This document shows positions 36,380 to 46,215 of a stretch of 64,000 bases of DNA, piece by piece. The position numbers and the translations under genes are program-made. Origin of the DNA: Pogona vitticeps (lineage: Eukaryota; Chordata; Lepidosauria; Squamata; Agamidae). The stretch lies in NCBI RefSeq assembly GCF_051106095.1, contig NC_135785.1, forward strand, positions 185,766,045 through 185,830,044, in the 5' to 3' direction. Each line of letters begins with the position of its first letter. Position 1 is the stretch's first letter. Below the pieces are notes generated by a model. That model had not been told where the DNA came from. It did no database searches and was given only the letters and a program-made list of their open reading frames with translations.

Positions 36380-37195
36380 CAAAAGGAAGAATTTCTTTGT
36401 ACAGAGTATAACTAAATTGTGAAATACACTTTCACAAGATATGGTGATGACCACCAGTTTTCAAAGGGGTTGGAAATATTAATGCAAACAATGTAGTAAT
36501 AACAAGAGGCCAACATGGACTTGTCAATGAAAGAAAGAAATCCAGCCAGGCTAATTTTATCTTATATTTTGATCAGGTAACAACCCTGGTAAACGGTGGG
36601 AATGCTGTAGATGTAACATATCTTGATTTCAGCAAAGTCTTTGACAAAGTGCCCCATGATATTCTAATTAACAAGCTAACTAGGTGTGGACTAGACAGAA
36701 CAACTCCATTATTTCATGATTCTATGTTTTCAGTGGTCACTAGTCACAGTGATGGCTGATACTTCCAGGGTAAGAAGAATCATGGCTCAGAATAGCAGGA
36801 TTTTTAAAATAAATATGCAGTAGCAATGGGATGTTACTGCCATGCCCTGCTTCTGGGTTTTCTATGAGCTTCTAGCTGGTCATTTCACTTTGCTGGAGTG
36901 ACCCGATGTGGAAAGAGGCAGGGAAGCAACAGCTGGGCTACTTCCACAACTGGTGTGGCGACAATGATGGACATATGTGCCACACAGAGCCCATTGAATG
37001 GACCAGGCTGGTTCTGGGGGGAGGGAATGGACCTCTGTGGCATCTGTGATGCTGTGCTTCATATTCACATCCCCAGGATACAAACGCAAAGAAACCCTAT
37101 CTACTGAGCATTGTAGGAAACAGGATACTGAGAAGACAGGCCTATTGGTTTGATGCAACAGGGCTCTTTTATGGCTGTTTGTATATAATGGACTA
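36380..37195 (+). mobile_element. CR1/L2-like LINE remnants with 3' end
   Basis: The right part (about 36735-37195) has the order TGATGGCTGATACTTCCAGG, ATGCCCTGCTTCTGGGTTTT, AGCTGGTCATTTCAC and finally TTTGATGCAACAGGGCTCTT, a familiar 3' region of a squamate LINE. The left part (about 36400-36478) has TTTCACAAGATATGGTGATG and TTTTCAAAGGGG. Between them sits a reverse-transcriptase segment (36511-36711), entered separately. Either an insertion or rearrangement has put the RT piece between the two; I cannot tell which. Confidence 0.55.
36511..36711 (+). pseudogene. CR1/L2-type LINE reverse-transcriptase fragment
   Basis: An uninterrupted stretch of about 66 codons includes VDVTYLDFSKVFDKVPHDIL followed by NKLTRCGLDRT. 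The (Y/F)LDFSKxFDxVPH motif is RT motif A of the LINE superfamily, containing the first catalytic aspartate. Preceding residues QHGLVNERKKSSQANF match the QxGF-like upstream region. It lacks the YADD box and all downstream parts, so it is a dead fragment. It is somewhat better kept than its surroundings. Confidence 0.75.
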
Positions 37196-37314
37196 CAAAA
37201 CAAGTCAAAGCAAATGAGTATGCAACATATAAAAGTGTATGGAATATATACTGTAGATTCTCTGAAAATGTAACATGATTACGATGATTTGATAGGGATA
37301 AATTGTCTGATTTT

Positions 37315-37440
37315 GTGAAGAGACTAACTCAGTGGTAAAATGACTTCTTTGTATGTTCCTGAGTTCAATCTCTTGAATCTCTAATTAAAAGGCTATAGTG
37401 GTAGATGACTGGAAGATACTGGGCTGGGCAGACTTAAATC
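37315..37440 (+). mobile_element. tRNA-like SINE fragment, fourth family
   Basis: CTCAGTGGTAAAATGACTTC with B-box-like GAGTTCAATCTC about 30 nt later, then AATTAAAAGGCTATAGTGGT and GACTGGAAGATACTGGGCTG. The order resembles a known reptile SINE whose head reads GCTCAGTGGTAGAGCA (pattern memory). Only the 5' half is present. Confidence 0.5.
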
Positions 37441-37633
37441 CTACTAGGCCACTTGCTAAAGAAGTGCTGCTGGAGGGGATGGTTTCCATTGTGGCTGCTC
37501 GCCCACCAATCCCTTTTCTGAGATTTTGGGGACTCCATGGTGAGATGGGGAAGATGATCTGTGGGCCAGAGTTCAATTAATTTCCGCCAGAGGTTAATAA
37601 ATCCTGGTATTTACAATTACTGTACAGTAGCTA

Positions 37634-37910
37634 CTGTGTTTCCCCGAAAATAAGACGGGGTCTTATATTAATTTTTGTTCCAAAAAACACATTAGGGCTT
37701 ATTTTCAGGGAATGCTGTTGTTTTTTCATGTACAACAATCTACATTTACGCAAATACAGTCATGTCACCTTCTGGTTGCTGCACAATGGTAGAGGGCAGG
37801 TTTTCACTTCACTGGGACTTATTTTTGGGGTAGGACTTAGATTATGAGTATCCTGAAAAATCATACTAGGGCTTATTTTCAGGTTAGGTCTTATTTTCGG
37901 GGAAACAGGG
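37634..37910. mobile_element. TA-flanked transposon, TTTCCCCGAAAATAAG family, copy 2
   Basis: 277 bp with ends CTGTGTTTCCCCGAAAATAA and TTATTTTCGGGGAAACAGGG, and TA at both outer sides (37632-37633 and 37911-37912). It is a same-length, opposite-orientation partner of 24397-24674. Interior self-similar phrases (GGGCTTATTTTCAGG) occur near both ends. No transposase. Confidence 0.85.
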
Positions 37911-38439
37911 TAGGACTGTGCATCTTGTTTCCGTTGCAACTCTTCACTGGGTTTTGAATAGGGGAGTGCCATCTTAAGCATCATCCAACACGAAGGTGCC
38001 TTCTCCTTTTTTGAAATCAACGTGACACTCAAATGGTTTTATGACATGTAGTTTACAAATTACCTGGTATTACACGTTGTAAAGGGGCAGAAAAAGTTCA
38101 AGAAGAAAGGGCGCATTTACCGCTGAGCACCGTTGCAGTCGCCGAGAAAACAAGGTGGGACTTGGGCTGTCCTGCACGTTGCTTCCTTTGCGTCCTCCCC
38201 CCCCCCTTTTAAATGCACCCCCGACAAACACACACTAGAAAACTGGAAGAAAAAGACGGAGCGGGGGAAACTGCACCAACCCAGCGAAAGGAAACGACAG
38301 CTGACAGGAATCAGGAGTTCAGGGCTGAGAATCCTCCTTCCCACCCACCCCCGCAAACACGCAGGGCCACAAATTAGCATTCTTGTTCTCTTCCCGACCA
38401 TCATCATCACCACCACCACCACCTCCCCCGCCCCCCTTG

Positions 38440-38486
38440 ATTCCCCCACCTGTTTCTGTCTCTTCCCCACAAGCTGCTTAGTCATG
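38440..38486 (-). other. Candidate minus-strand first coding exon (weak)
   Basis: On the minus strand, an ATG with purine at -3 (GCTGCC ATG A) opens at 38486 and reads M-T-K-Q-L-V-G-K-R-Q-K-Q, ending at CAG followed by GTGGGG. CAG/GTGGGG is an acceptable but not ideal donor. If real, a minus-strand gene would share the island with the plus-strand gene. No downstream exon was recognised to the left and the peptide was not identified, so this remains a suggestion. Confidence 0.2.
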
Positions 38487-38919
38487 GCAGCACCAGTTGC
38501 GGATGCCGCTGGTCCCTCCCTGCCTCCCCACCCTTTCCTTTTCCTTTGGCAACGGCCAGCTGCCACTTCCCAGTCACGACTCCCCTCTGTTGCCGACCGC
38601 CCCAAGCCCCAGCCCGCCAGCGGAGGCGACGGAGGAGGCAGCGGAGAGAACGGGGAGCAGCAGCAGCAACCCTCACAACCTCCTTCCTCCATCACGGCTC
38701 CTTTGGTTGCTCGGGAACTGTAAAGCCAACCGAGCCTGGGCGTGCGATGGGCGGGGCAAACGTCGCGTAAAGGGCGGGAAGGAGGAGGAGAAGACAGGTT
38801 GGTGACGCTGAGGCCCGCCCCTTTCGGGTCCGCCTTGGCGCAAAGAGGGGAATGCTTGTCCCCGGTTGGTTGTGGTTTGACAGAGGCACGGCCTCCTCTT
38901 CCTGGTGCTCTGTTATAAT

Positions 38920-39217
38920 TGGCGGAAGCGCGTGTCAGTGACCAAGAACAAGAAGGGAGGGGGGAGGGAAGGGAAAAAAGCCCAGCCCTCAGGAACACCT
39001 CCCTCAAAGCCTTGCAAGCGGGCAGCGGGCGGGTTGGGGGTGAGGGAAGTAAACGAGCCAACTGTGAGGCAGGTGAAGGCGAGAGCTGGTCGGGTTGTCG
39101 CGGGCGGGCGGAACGAAGACGGCGGCGGCGGCGGCGGCGACGGGAGGACGAGGCAAAAGGGAAAGCGGTGGCGGTGGCCGAGGCGGTGGGGTTGGTGCGG
39201 ACTATATGCGAGGCCCG
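38920..39217 (+). other. Candidate plus-strand first exon (gene unknown)
   Basis: A CpG-rich leader downstream of the CCAAT/ETS cluster ends at GAGGCCCG followed by GTGAGTCG, a strong donor (intron starts at 39218). The 5' edge is nominal. The last ATG before the donor, at 39206, would give M-R-G-P and leave the reading frame in phase 0. The distant exon at 63895 is also open in phase 0, which is compatible but proves nothing. If 63895 is the next exon, the intron is about 24.7 kb, ordinary for a vertebrate first intron. Whether the ATG is used is unknown; the exon may be untranslated. Confidence 0.5.
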
Positions 39218-39840
39218 GTGAGTCGTGGGGGCGTTCACATGTTCCACCTGTCGCCCACCCCCCCTCTCTCCCCCCCTTGTAGCTGCTGTTCTCAGCTTTC
39301 TGTCCTTCCTGGTCTTCCTCACGCCTCTTCCTCCTCTTGTGTCCCTTCCCCCGCGCCCCATAACCGCCCCCCCTCCGTTCACATCCCACCCACCCCACTA
39401 GCCACCCACCAGCGTGCACACACACGCTGGAGCCACCAAAGATGCCGCCTACTTCCTCGGCTCCCTTGCGCCCACCCCCCCACTTCCATCTGCCAGCCGT
39501 AGCTGTTGCGCCCCACATTTCCCCCCCCTCCTCCTGCCCGCCCCTCGCCTCCTCCCTCCTAAAATACAAGCGCTTCTTGATGATATTAGTGTGGGGGCAG
39601 CCTCTTTCTTCACGCTCCTTCATCTCCACCACAAATCATTTTTGCATTTATTCCCCTGAGACTTGTATTTTATTTTATTTTTTTAATGGGGGGGGGGAAG
39701 TGTTCTGGTTTTCCTCCCTAGGCGCGGCCCCCATCGTCTCCCCATCGTCAGCAGGCACAGCAACGGCAAGCGCACAGCTAAGTCAGATCCTGTATCTATT
39801 AATATGGGGTCCTAATAATGGTGGTGGTGGTGTAACGGTG

Positions 39841-41904
39841 ACCGTGGGCGCTTTGCTGTAATCGATCTCGTCAGACTTCTAGTGTGTTGGATACTGCCTA
39901 GATGATAGAATAAAAAAGGGTAAGAGGGGCACCCCAGGCATCCCTTCTTCCTTCATGGCTTCTCCTTTCCCCTATGTATTTTCGTGGTTTATTATGCGTA
40001 TGGTCTTTCCGAGATTTCTTTTTCAAACCTTGACCCCCATCATGAGTTAGGGATGAGTAATTATACGTATGTAAGGGTGAGGTGGACTCATATTTTGCAT
40101 CTTTCATTGCTTTTCTTTGCCTCCTGTAGTCTTTAAAAATGAAATTTAGGCTTCAAGACTTGTATGTTAAATGTGTTTTATGCCCTGCTTTATCCCATTT
40201 GCACTGAAGGCTTGAAGTGTAAGGTTAGTGTATCCTTCTCTGTGGTTCTCTGTGATGAGAATATGCAATGCATGTATCAGAATGTTAATGCTCACAGCTC
40301 ACAGGCTGGCATCAATAGTCTTCTCCTCCATCCTTACCTTTCTGGTGCATCTTTATATGACACATATTTTTAAAATGTGCCAGGTATTGGCTTGCAGAGA
40401 ATGATACATACAGCATTAACTGTTAGCTAGATAAAATCCTCAGATACTCTGGAGTGAAACCCAATTCCCAATTTTCCTTTGAAAGAGGCTTGGGATTCCC
40501 CTCATGGTGCCATCGCTTGACTTTGTTCAATAGTGCACTTAAATGCCCATCATACTGCAGTCAGTTAATGAACGCATTACTACTGAAAGTATTGTTAATT
40601 AATTTATAGTCTTTGGTGGATACTTAAAATGTGTTTTTTCTGTTTGGGGAGCTATTTCTAGTGAAAATGTTAATTTTGTAAGTGTTGTCTATGTAGATTT
40701 TTGGGGCTGGGTAATGTATTTAATCAAGAAAAACATCTTTGCTGAACATTATCAACCTACGTAGCTGTGACCGAATAACGTAGTTATTTTAATTTATTAA
40801 ATGCAGAAATTCAGCTGATTAAAAAACAACCCTTAATTACATGATAACCCTGGTTCAGATTCAACCTGAAAGCTCAGAAAAAGAAACAGTCTGAATGGAA
40901 TGTTCATTTTTCGGTTTCTTGTATCCTTTCCCATTCTGGGTGTTTTTCAAGACCTGTGGTCTGCTTTTCCTAAGAGTATATGCCTCTCATAGTGGCTGAT
41001 AGTTTTTTGAAGGTGCCCCTGTTTTAGACACTTTAAATAAAAATCAGAAATTATTCTGCATACTCTCTGGAGTGGTTGGAAATAAAGCAATAGTAAAGGA
41101 TTTTAATTTTTTGGTAGTAGATTACTTTTTCCCTCTTCTTTACCTCTATGTTTATGATAATTTCTCTAAAACACAATTTCTTGTGTAATAGTTGTATTGT
41201 TATATAGACATTGGATACCTGCATTTGATTCCATCTCTTAACCTCTTCAAGCTAAAGCTAATAGAATACTGTACTGTGTTGTTTCAAATGAATTGTGAAG
41301 GCAGAGCTGTAAGGTGTTCAGTCATGGATTGCAGTACTTTACCCAACTGGTAGAGAAGAAATAACTCCCTTTAAACATAGTAGGGCATATAAACGAAAAT
41401 CTTCTTCCCGTAACTTATACCCATGTAGGGGAAGTGATGTCACCCATAGCAGCAAATTTTGGTTAATTAAAGAATCCCTGTTTTGACTCCACAATACTGT
41501 ACAACTCACACACAATAGCTGAAATCTTTTTGCACAGTTACACAAAGTTGTTTTAGCAGCAAATGGCTGTAAGTTAAGAAATCTATGTAGGCATTATTTG
41601 TTGCTCACAGAGTTGTGGAACTTGGTATGCAAAAGATAATGCCTATGGAGATTTAGTTATGCCTTTTATGTAACTTCACAACAGGATTTTAGCCAATGAG
41701 ACAAAGCTGAAGCAAAAAGGTATTGAAGCAGGTATTTAATCAGTGGCAATCTGCCAGTGATGTCATCTCTCCTGTGCTGGTGTGAATTATGCAAGAGAAT
41801 TTTGACTATTGTTAAATAAATGTACAGTGGAAAAGTATAGGATTAGACCTTCCATAAAGTTCCCAGTGGTAACTTGAAATAGCAATTTTAGATGGTATGT
41901 AATA
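39841..41904. other. Intron-like non-coding stretch
   Basis: AT-rich DNA downstream of the island with no convincing exon or intact element. Frames at 39898, 40164 and 41339 show no motif. Confidence 0.45.
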
Positions 41905-41910
41905 GTAATA

Positions 41911-42123
41911 ATAATGACTTTGTGCCAGAAGAGTCGTTTCTGACTTATGGCAACCTTTTCAGGAATTCCTGAATATACAGTACTTAGAAGTGGTTTACCA
42001 TTCTCTTCTTTTGTGGACACTCTGTGGACCATGTAGCTTGTCCAAGATCATACAGCTGGCTCTTCTATGAGACATAATAGGCAATTGAACTCCCAAACCA
42101 AACCAGTGAGTTTTCCAGCCAAC
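41911..42123 (-). mobile_element. tRNA-headed SINE, second family, minus strand
   Basis: Plus-strand phrases TTTCTGACTTATGGCAACCT, TTAGAAGTGGTTTACCATTC, GTAGCTTGTCCAAGATCATA and CAATTGAACTCCCA occur in the same order as in the SINE at 13695. Transcription would be on the minus strand. It is eroded at the head. Confidence 0.65.
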
Positions 42124-43845
42124 TTACATATTAATCGTTTTTAATAAGACTAGTAGTACTTAGGGTTGTATCTAGTGCTAATATAATGCCTTCAGAAGTA
42201 TCTTCCAAAGTGCAGATGGTTTAAGGACAGTTTGCTGTCTTTTCTGGAGTCTTTCCCCATCCTTCCTTCTGTGTTTATCCCCCTTCTTTTGGAAAGCCTG
42301 CTGGTGTATGTTTTCTGTGTTAATATTTATACTGTATCTGAATTAATATACAGTAATAATCTAAGTATTCAAAACACTATAAGGTGTATGTACAGTATCT
42401 TACGCTATGGAAAGGTATATAAATTAAATAAATATAATTGCAGCAGTTTTTGATATTTCTGTCGACATGTCACAGATAATTGATAATGAGTTGGTTAATG
42501 TTGTATCATTGAATTTGTAATGCTTCCTCGTAGCTCTGATTCATTAGCACCACACTACACTTCCTGTTTTAGTTAGGAAAATAAGGATTTGTTGGAGTTT
42601 AATTTTAGAGTTACTCTCAAATTTAAGATTTTAAATAGTAATGAAACAGTGATACAAGTTTTTAATGACTCCAGTGAAAGTGGGGTGAGGCATTGTCTGA
42701 TCACTTGGGAAGGGGAATCAAACCTAGGCTTGCTTTTGTGAGGGAAATAAATGAGTATTTTGACTAATTAATTTTTATTTTGAAAATGGATGAGGATGTC
42801 TTTCTACATTTTGTAACTGTAACTTCCAGCTTCACATATAACTCTTTTCTTGCTTGCTTATTTTAAAAGGGGGAAGTGCTAAATTGTATGCATATTAAGG
42901 CTGGTGATGTCAGCTATGTATCTTGGTCTTCCATATGTTATGTCTGCACTACTGTATATATATTTTGAGTGTTAAAGACAATCTATTTGTAGCAGTGTTT
43001 ATGATGGCATATATAGAAGCATACAGTATTGCTGAGATTCTTGAAGTGTTTATGTATAGCTCTACAACAGGCATTTTCATACACTTGGAAGCAGTTACGT
43101 ATTACGTTATCAGTAGTTTTTATTTTGATGCATTGAATAGACTAGCAGCCTGATTTTATGCATGTTTTATAAGTAAACTGACTTCAATGAAATACTTATT
43201 ATTGTGTTGGATTTTAGCCTTACTTTAGAATTAAACACACACACACAAAGTGTGTGTGTATGTGTTTTCCAGTGGCTCTAATTTCCTAGGCAATTGGCAT
43301 TTTCACTTGATTCCTTGTAATAAGAGCAGTGCCACTATTCTTGTAACACGTGGATCTTTTAATGTTTATAGTGCGTTCTTTCTAAGTGCCTGTGTACTCT
43401 CATCCTGTGAATATGTACACAATACGTTTACTCTTTATGCACTTTTAACTTCCAGGAAACTGTGGTTCAAGATTGCAAAAAGTATTAACAAACATTGAGC
43501 TTGTAAAGTAGTCATCCTAGACTGGTGCTTTAATGTCTGTGGCTTGGCATTATTGTGGCTCAGTTGACATGTGTTGTTGAAATCGACCCACTACACATTG
43601 TGACTCTTAATTTTTGTTACTGCATGGACAAAGTCTGGGCACCTTATGTGAGTAAGCAGGATGAGAAGGCAGCAAATCTGATGTTATTTTTAAATTTTCA
43701 AAATGAAGAAAAATCTACTGTATGCTTTTTTGAAGAATTAGGATAAAATGTGTATGTCCTCATTTTTCAAACTATGGTAGATGTTGCTTCCTAATAAATT
43801 CATAGTGGAAGTGTGCATGGATTAACCTCACAGGTATTATTTCTT
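42124..43845. other. Intron-like stretch with a CA/TG palindrome
   Basis: No gene is supported. A perfect short palindrome of ACACACACACA and TGTGTGTGTG lies at about 43231-43263. Frames at 42232, 42923, 43250 and 43555 lack any domain signature. Confidence 0.45.
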
Positions 43846-43945
43846 TTATTTATTTAAAATATTTATGTATGCCCTTTCTCCTAAACGATCCAGGGGGCCA
43901 GTTCATAAGCATGTTAGTGACCAATTCATAAACATTTCAGCATGA
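43846..43945 (-). mobile_element. LINE/SINE tail fragment, minus strand
   Basis: TTTATTTATTTAAAATATTT followed by ATGCCCTTTCTCCTAAACGA is the inverse of the common squamate LINE-type tail (…GGAGAAAGGGCATA… then A-rich). Short, 5'-truncated. Confidence 0.45.
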
Positions 43946-44785
43946 TCACCCTGTGCCAACTAGTCAACTTTGTATGATTCTGCAACTAATTTTAGTAATG
44001 TTTGAAAACTCCTCTGTGTGTTCCCTTCCTTCTTTTTTGGGAAATAAGTAGATGACAGCTGGTCAAAGGTCCTTCTTTGTAACACGATTCAAATTAAGGG
44101 ACTGTTTCCTTTGTATACATTAGCAATGGTAGTGTGAACTGATCTTTAGGCAACAGGTGGACTTATATCTTGAAGGGAATGGAAAACTATTCTGTATATT
44201 CTCTACCTAGAAAACCCTGGAAATAGTTGCCATAAATAAGAGTTGTAGTTATTTCTAAATTGTGTTTAAAAGCTTTTTTTTAGTTGCTTGTTGTCTGTTC
44301 TACCCATTAGTTCAAACTGCACGTGATTTTTATCTATTACTATAAAACATTTATTTAGATTCCAGGGTTAGTTTGCTTAAGGAAATGCACAAGATTCCTA
44401 TTAACTCCCCCCACTCCGGTGTACTACCTCACATTTTCCTCTATCCATTTGCAGAGAATTTTCAGGAATTGTAAGTACTGTAGTTTGGTACAGCAGTGGT
44501 GAGGAGGAGGCTGCATGAGAAGAGGATGGGAAGCAGTCCTGTGAACTTCTGGAGTATTTTAAATACATAAGCCATTGTGTTTTGTTTTATTTAGCTGCTG
44601 TTTTAGTCAGCTGATTAAATATGAATATAAATAGATACTGTATCATTAATAGCAAACAGAACTTGCATTTTAATTCATTATTAATATGCCCATGTTACAA
44701 ATAGGTTTTAGGCCAAAAAATAATGGCTGAAATCTTTGTGTAAGCATGTGGGTTACAAATGATGATGATGATGTCAGCTTGGGAT
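43946..44785. other. Intron-like stretch
   Basis: No exon or intact element; a short GAT run lies near 44759-44772. Confidence 0.4.
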
Positions 44786-45080
44786 ATTAATCTTTAATTT
44801 AATTTAAAACTTCCTATCTGTCTTCCCCCATGCCCAGGTTACAAGGTTCCCCAGGAATCCCTTTTGACTTGGAGGAGCCTTAGAATGGTAGTGCTGGCAG
44901 CAGGTGTTCAAAATCTAACAAATCTGTGTTGGATTGCTGGTGGCATGATCAGGACCACCTGCAATAATCTGACATCAGTTTTCAGGTATTAAAGAATACC
45001 TCAGCCCACTCCTAGGTTTCCAGTTCAAAGTGATCCCTTGGAACCTAGGAGGCATAGGAAGCTTTAAATTAAAGGTTAAT
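44786..45080. mobile_element. Palindromic MITE, ~295 bp
   Basis: The left end (ATTAATCTTTAATTT, then AAAACTTCCTATCTG and CCCAGGTTACAAGG) is mirrored at the right end by CCTTGGAACCTAGGAGGCAT, AGGAAGCTTTAAATTAAAGG and TTAAT. The terminal inverted similarity spans about 45-55 bp. No target duplication was resolved because the ends are AT-rich. The family is not recognised, and there is no coding capacity. Confidence 0.6.
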
Positions 45081-46130
45081 GCTGTAGGCTTGTGATATTT
45101 TTGCCATTTACTCCTGCGTAGTTATGCCAGCAGGATTCCAGCCACTGGGTTACAACTGCATGATGTAGTCTACTATTCATATTTCCATCTTGATGATGGG
45201 ATGCATATATCAGCCAACATCTTAGGCAGAAGCTGATGTAGGTAGTTGCTTACATCAATTTTTTATTAGAAGTAGTACAATCTGCTAGGTAATTTTTTTT
45301 ACTATTTTAAATTAAATGTCTATACTGGGGATATTAGATTAGTTGAAAATAAGAGAATTTCGTGGAATCTTAAATCTCAGCATGTTTAATTTAGCATAAA
45401 CTTTCAGGGTCGGCAGCCCATTGCATCAATCTATGAAATCTTATGTCAAATTAAATTTGTTCATTTTGTAAGGTTCCTTGGAGACTTTGCTTTTTCTGCA
45501 AACTAAATGGAAACTGAACCCCTTTGTCCATCAGTTTTTTCTCTGCCTTGACAAGCCACCAAATTCCATCTGTTCTCAATAATAGGCTTGGCATGTGGTA
45601 TGGGTAGAATTGCCTGGCTACGCCACCTCTTTGCTGTTATGTTCAGTTCAGCTCTATCAGAGTGAGGTTGTCAGATTCTCTGGTGTAGATGGAAAAGGGA
45701 AAACATGTTTGTGCCACCTCTAAACTCAGTGGTCACTCTGATGACCCTTTGATGCATGATTGAGCACATATATCTGCAATTCTCCCTGCTCAACTCTGAG
45801 TTTAAAAGAAGAGGAGGTACATTAGCTTATCTGTACTTCTAGCTTCATGTTTGGGCTACATTTGGTCTTTAAAGCCTGATTATTCTCTCACTGTAGAAAG
45901 TGATCTTCTAATTGAATCTAAAATGCTCCAAACTTGAACAACTAAGGGCATAACTGAAAATGCATCAGTACAAACATAAATTAAAGAGTCTTTACATTTA
46001 TTCTCAGCACATTCTGACATTAGTTGTTTAAAATATATGCTGTACCCAGTGTAAACCATTGGACTTTATATCTAAGAGTAGCTTTCCCGGCAAAATCCAT
46101 CATGCCATTAATTTTTGGATTTTAGTTTCT
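45081..46130. other. Intron-like stretch
   Basis: No exon or intact repeat recognised. Confidence 0.4.
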
Positions 46131-46215
46131 TCATACCCGATGAAGTGGTGATTTTATCTATGAAAGTTCACATATAATGATTTTGTAGTGGTCTGTAAAG
46201 GTATTGCCTATTCTT
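46131..46215 (+). mobile_element. Penelope-type repeat with relic hammerhead core
   Basis: CCCGATGAAGTGG at 46137-46148, a short loop, then CTATGAAAG (GAAA at 46162-46165) reproduces the box-1 / stem II / box-2 order of a hammerhead ribozyme, with one change in CUGAUGA. About 25 nt later, GTGGTCTGTAAAGGTATTGCC matches the usual 'TTAGTCTTTAAGGTGCC' neighbour of this repeat in reptiles. Hammerheads of this form are known from Penelope-like retroelements. It is degraded and probably inactive. Confidence 0.55.

Larger units (their letters stand above)
38120..39840. promoter_or_regulatory. CpG island 2, probable promoter
   Basis: About 1.7 kb of CpG-rich sequence. Visible promoter-type motifs include a GC box GGGCGGGGC (38749-38757), an inverted CCAAT (ATTGG, 38918-38922) directly followed by an ETS-like GGCGGAAGCG (38921-38930), and a GCG triplet run after GAAGACGGCGG (from about 39115). 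A GTGAGT donor on the plus strand follows at 39218. Candidate coding starts on both strands make bidirectional firing possible. The long minus frames (421 and 239 codons) overlap each other and look like composition artefacts. Confidence 0.85.

Noticed and set aside
38117-39382. 421-codon minus-strand open frame in CpG island 2
   Set aside because: Low-complexity GC-driven composition, overlapped by equally long frames on both strands, no domain, no splice consistency. Chance openness in a CpG island.
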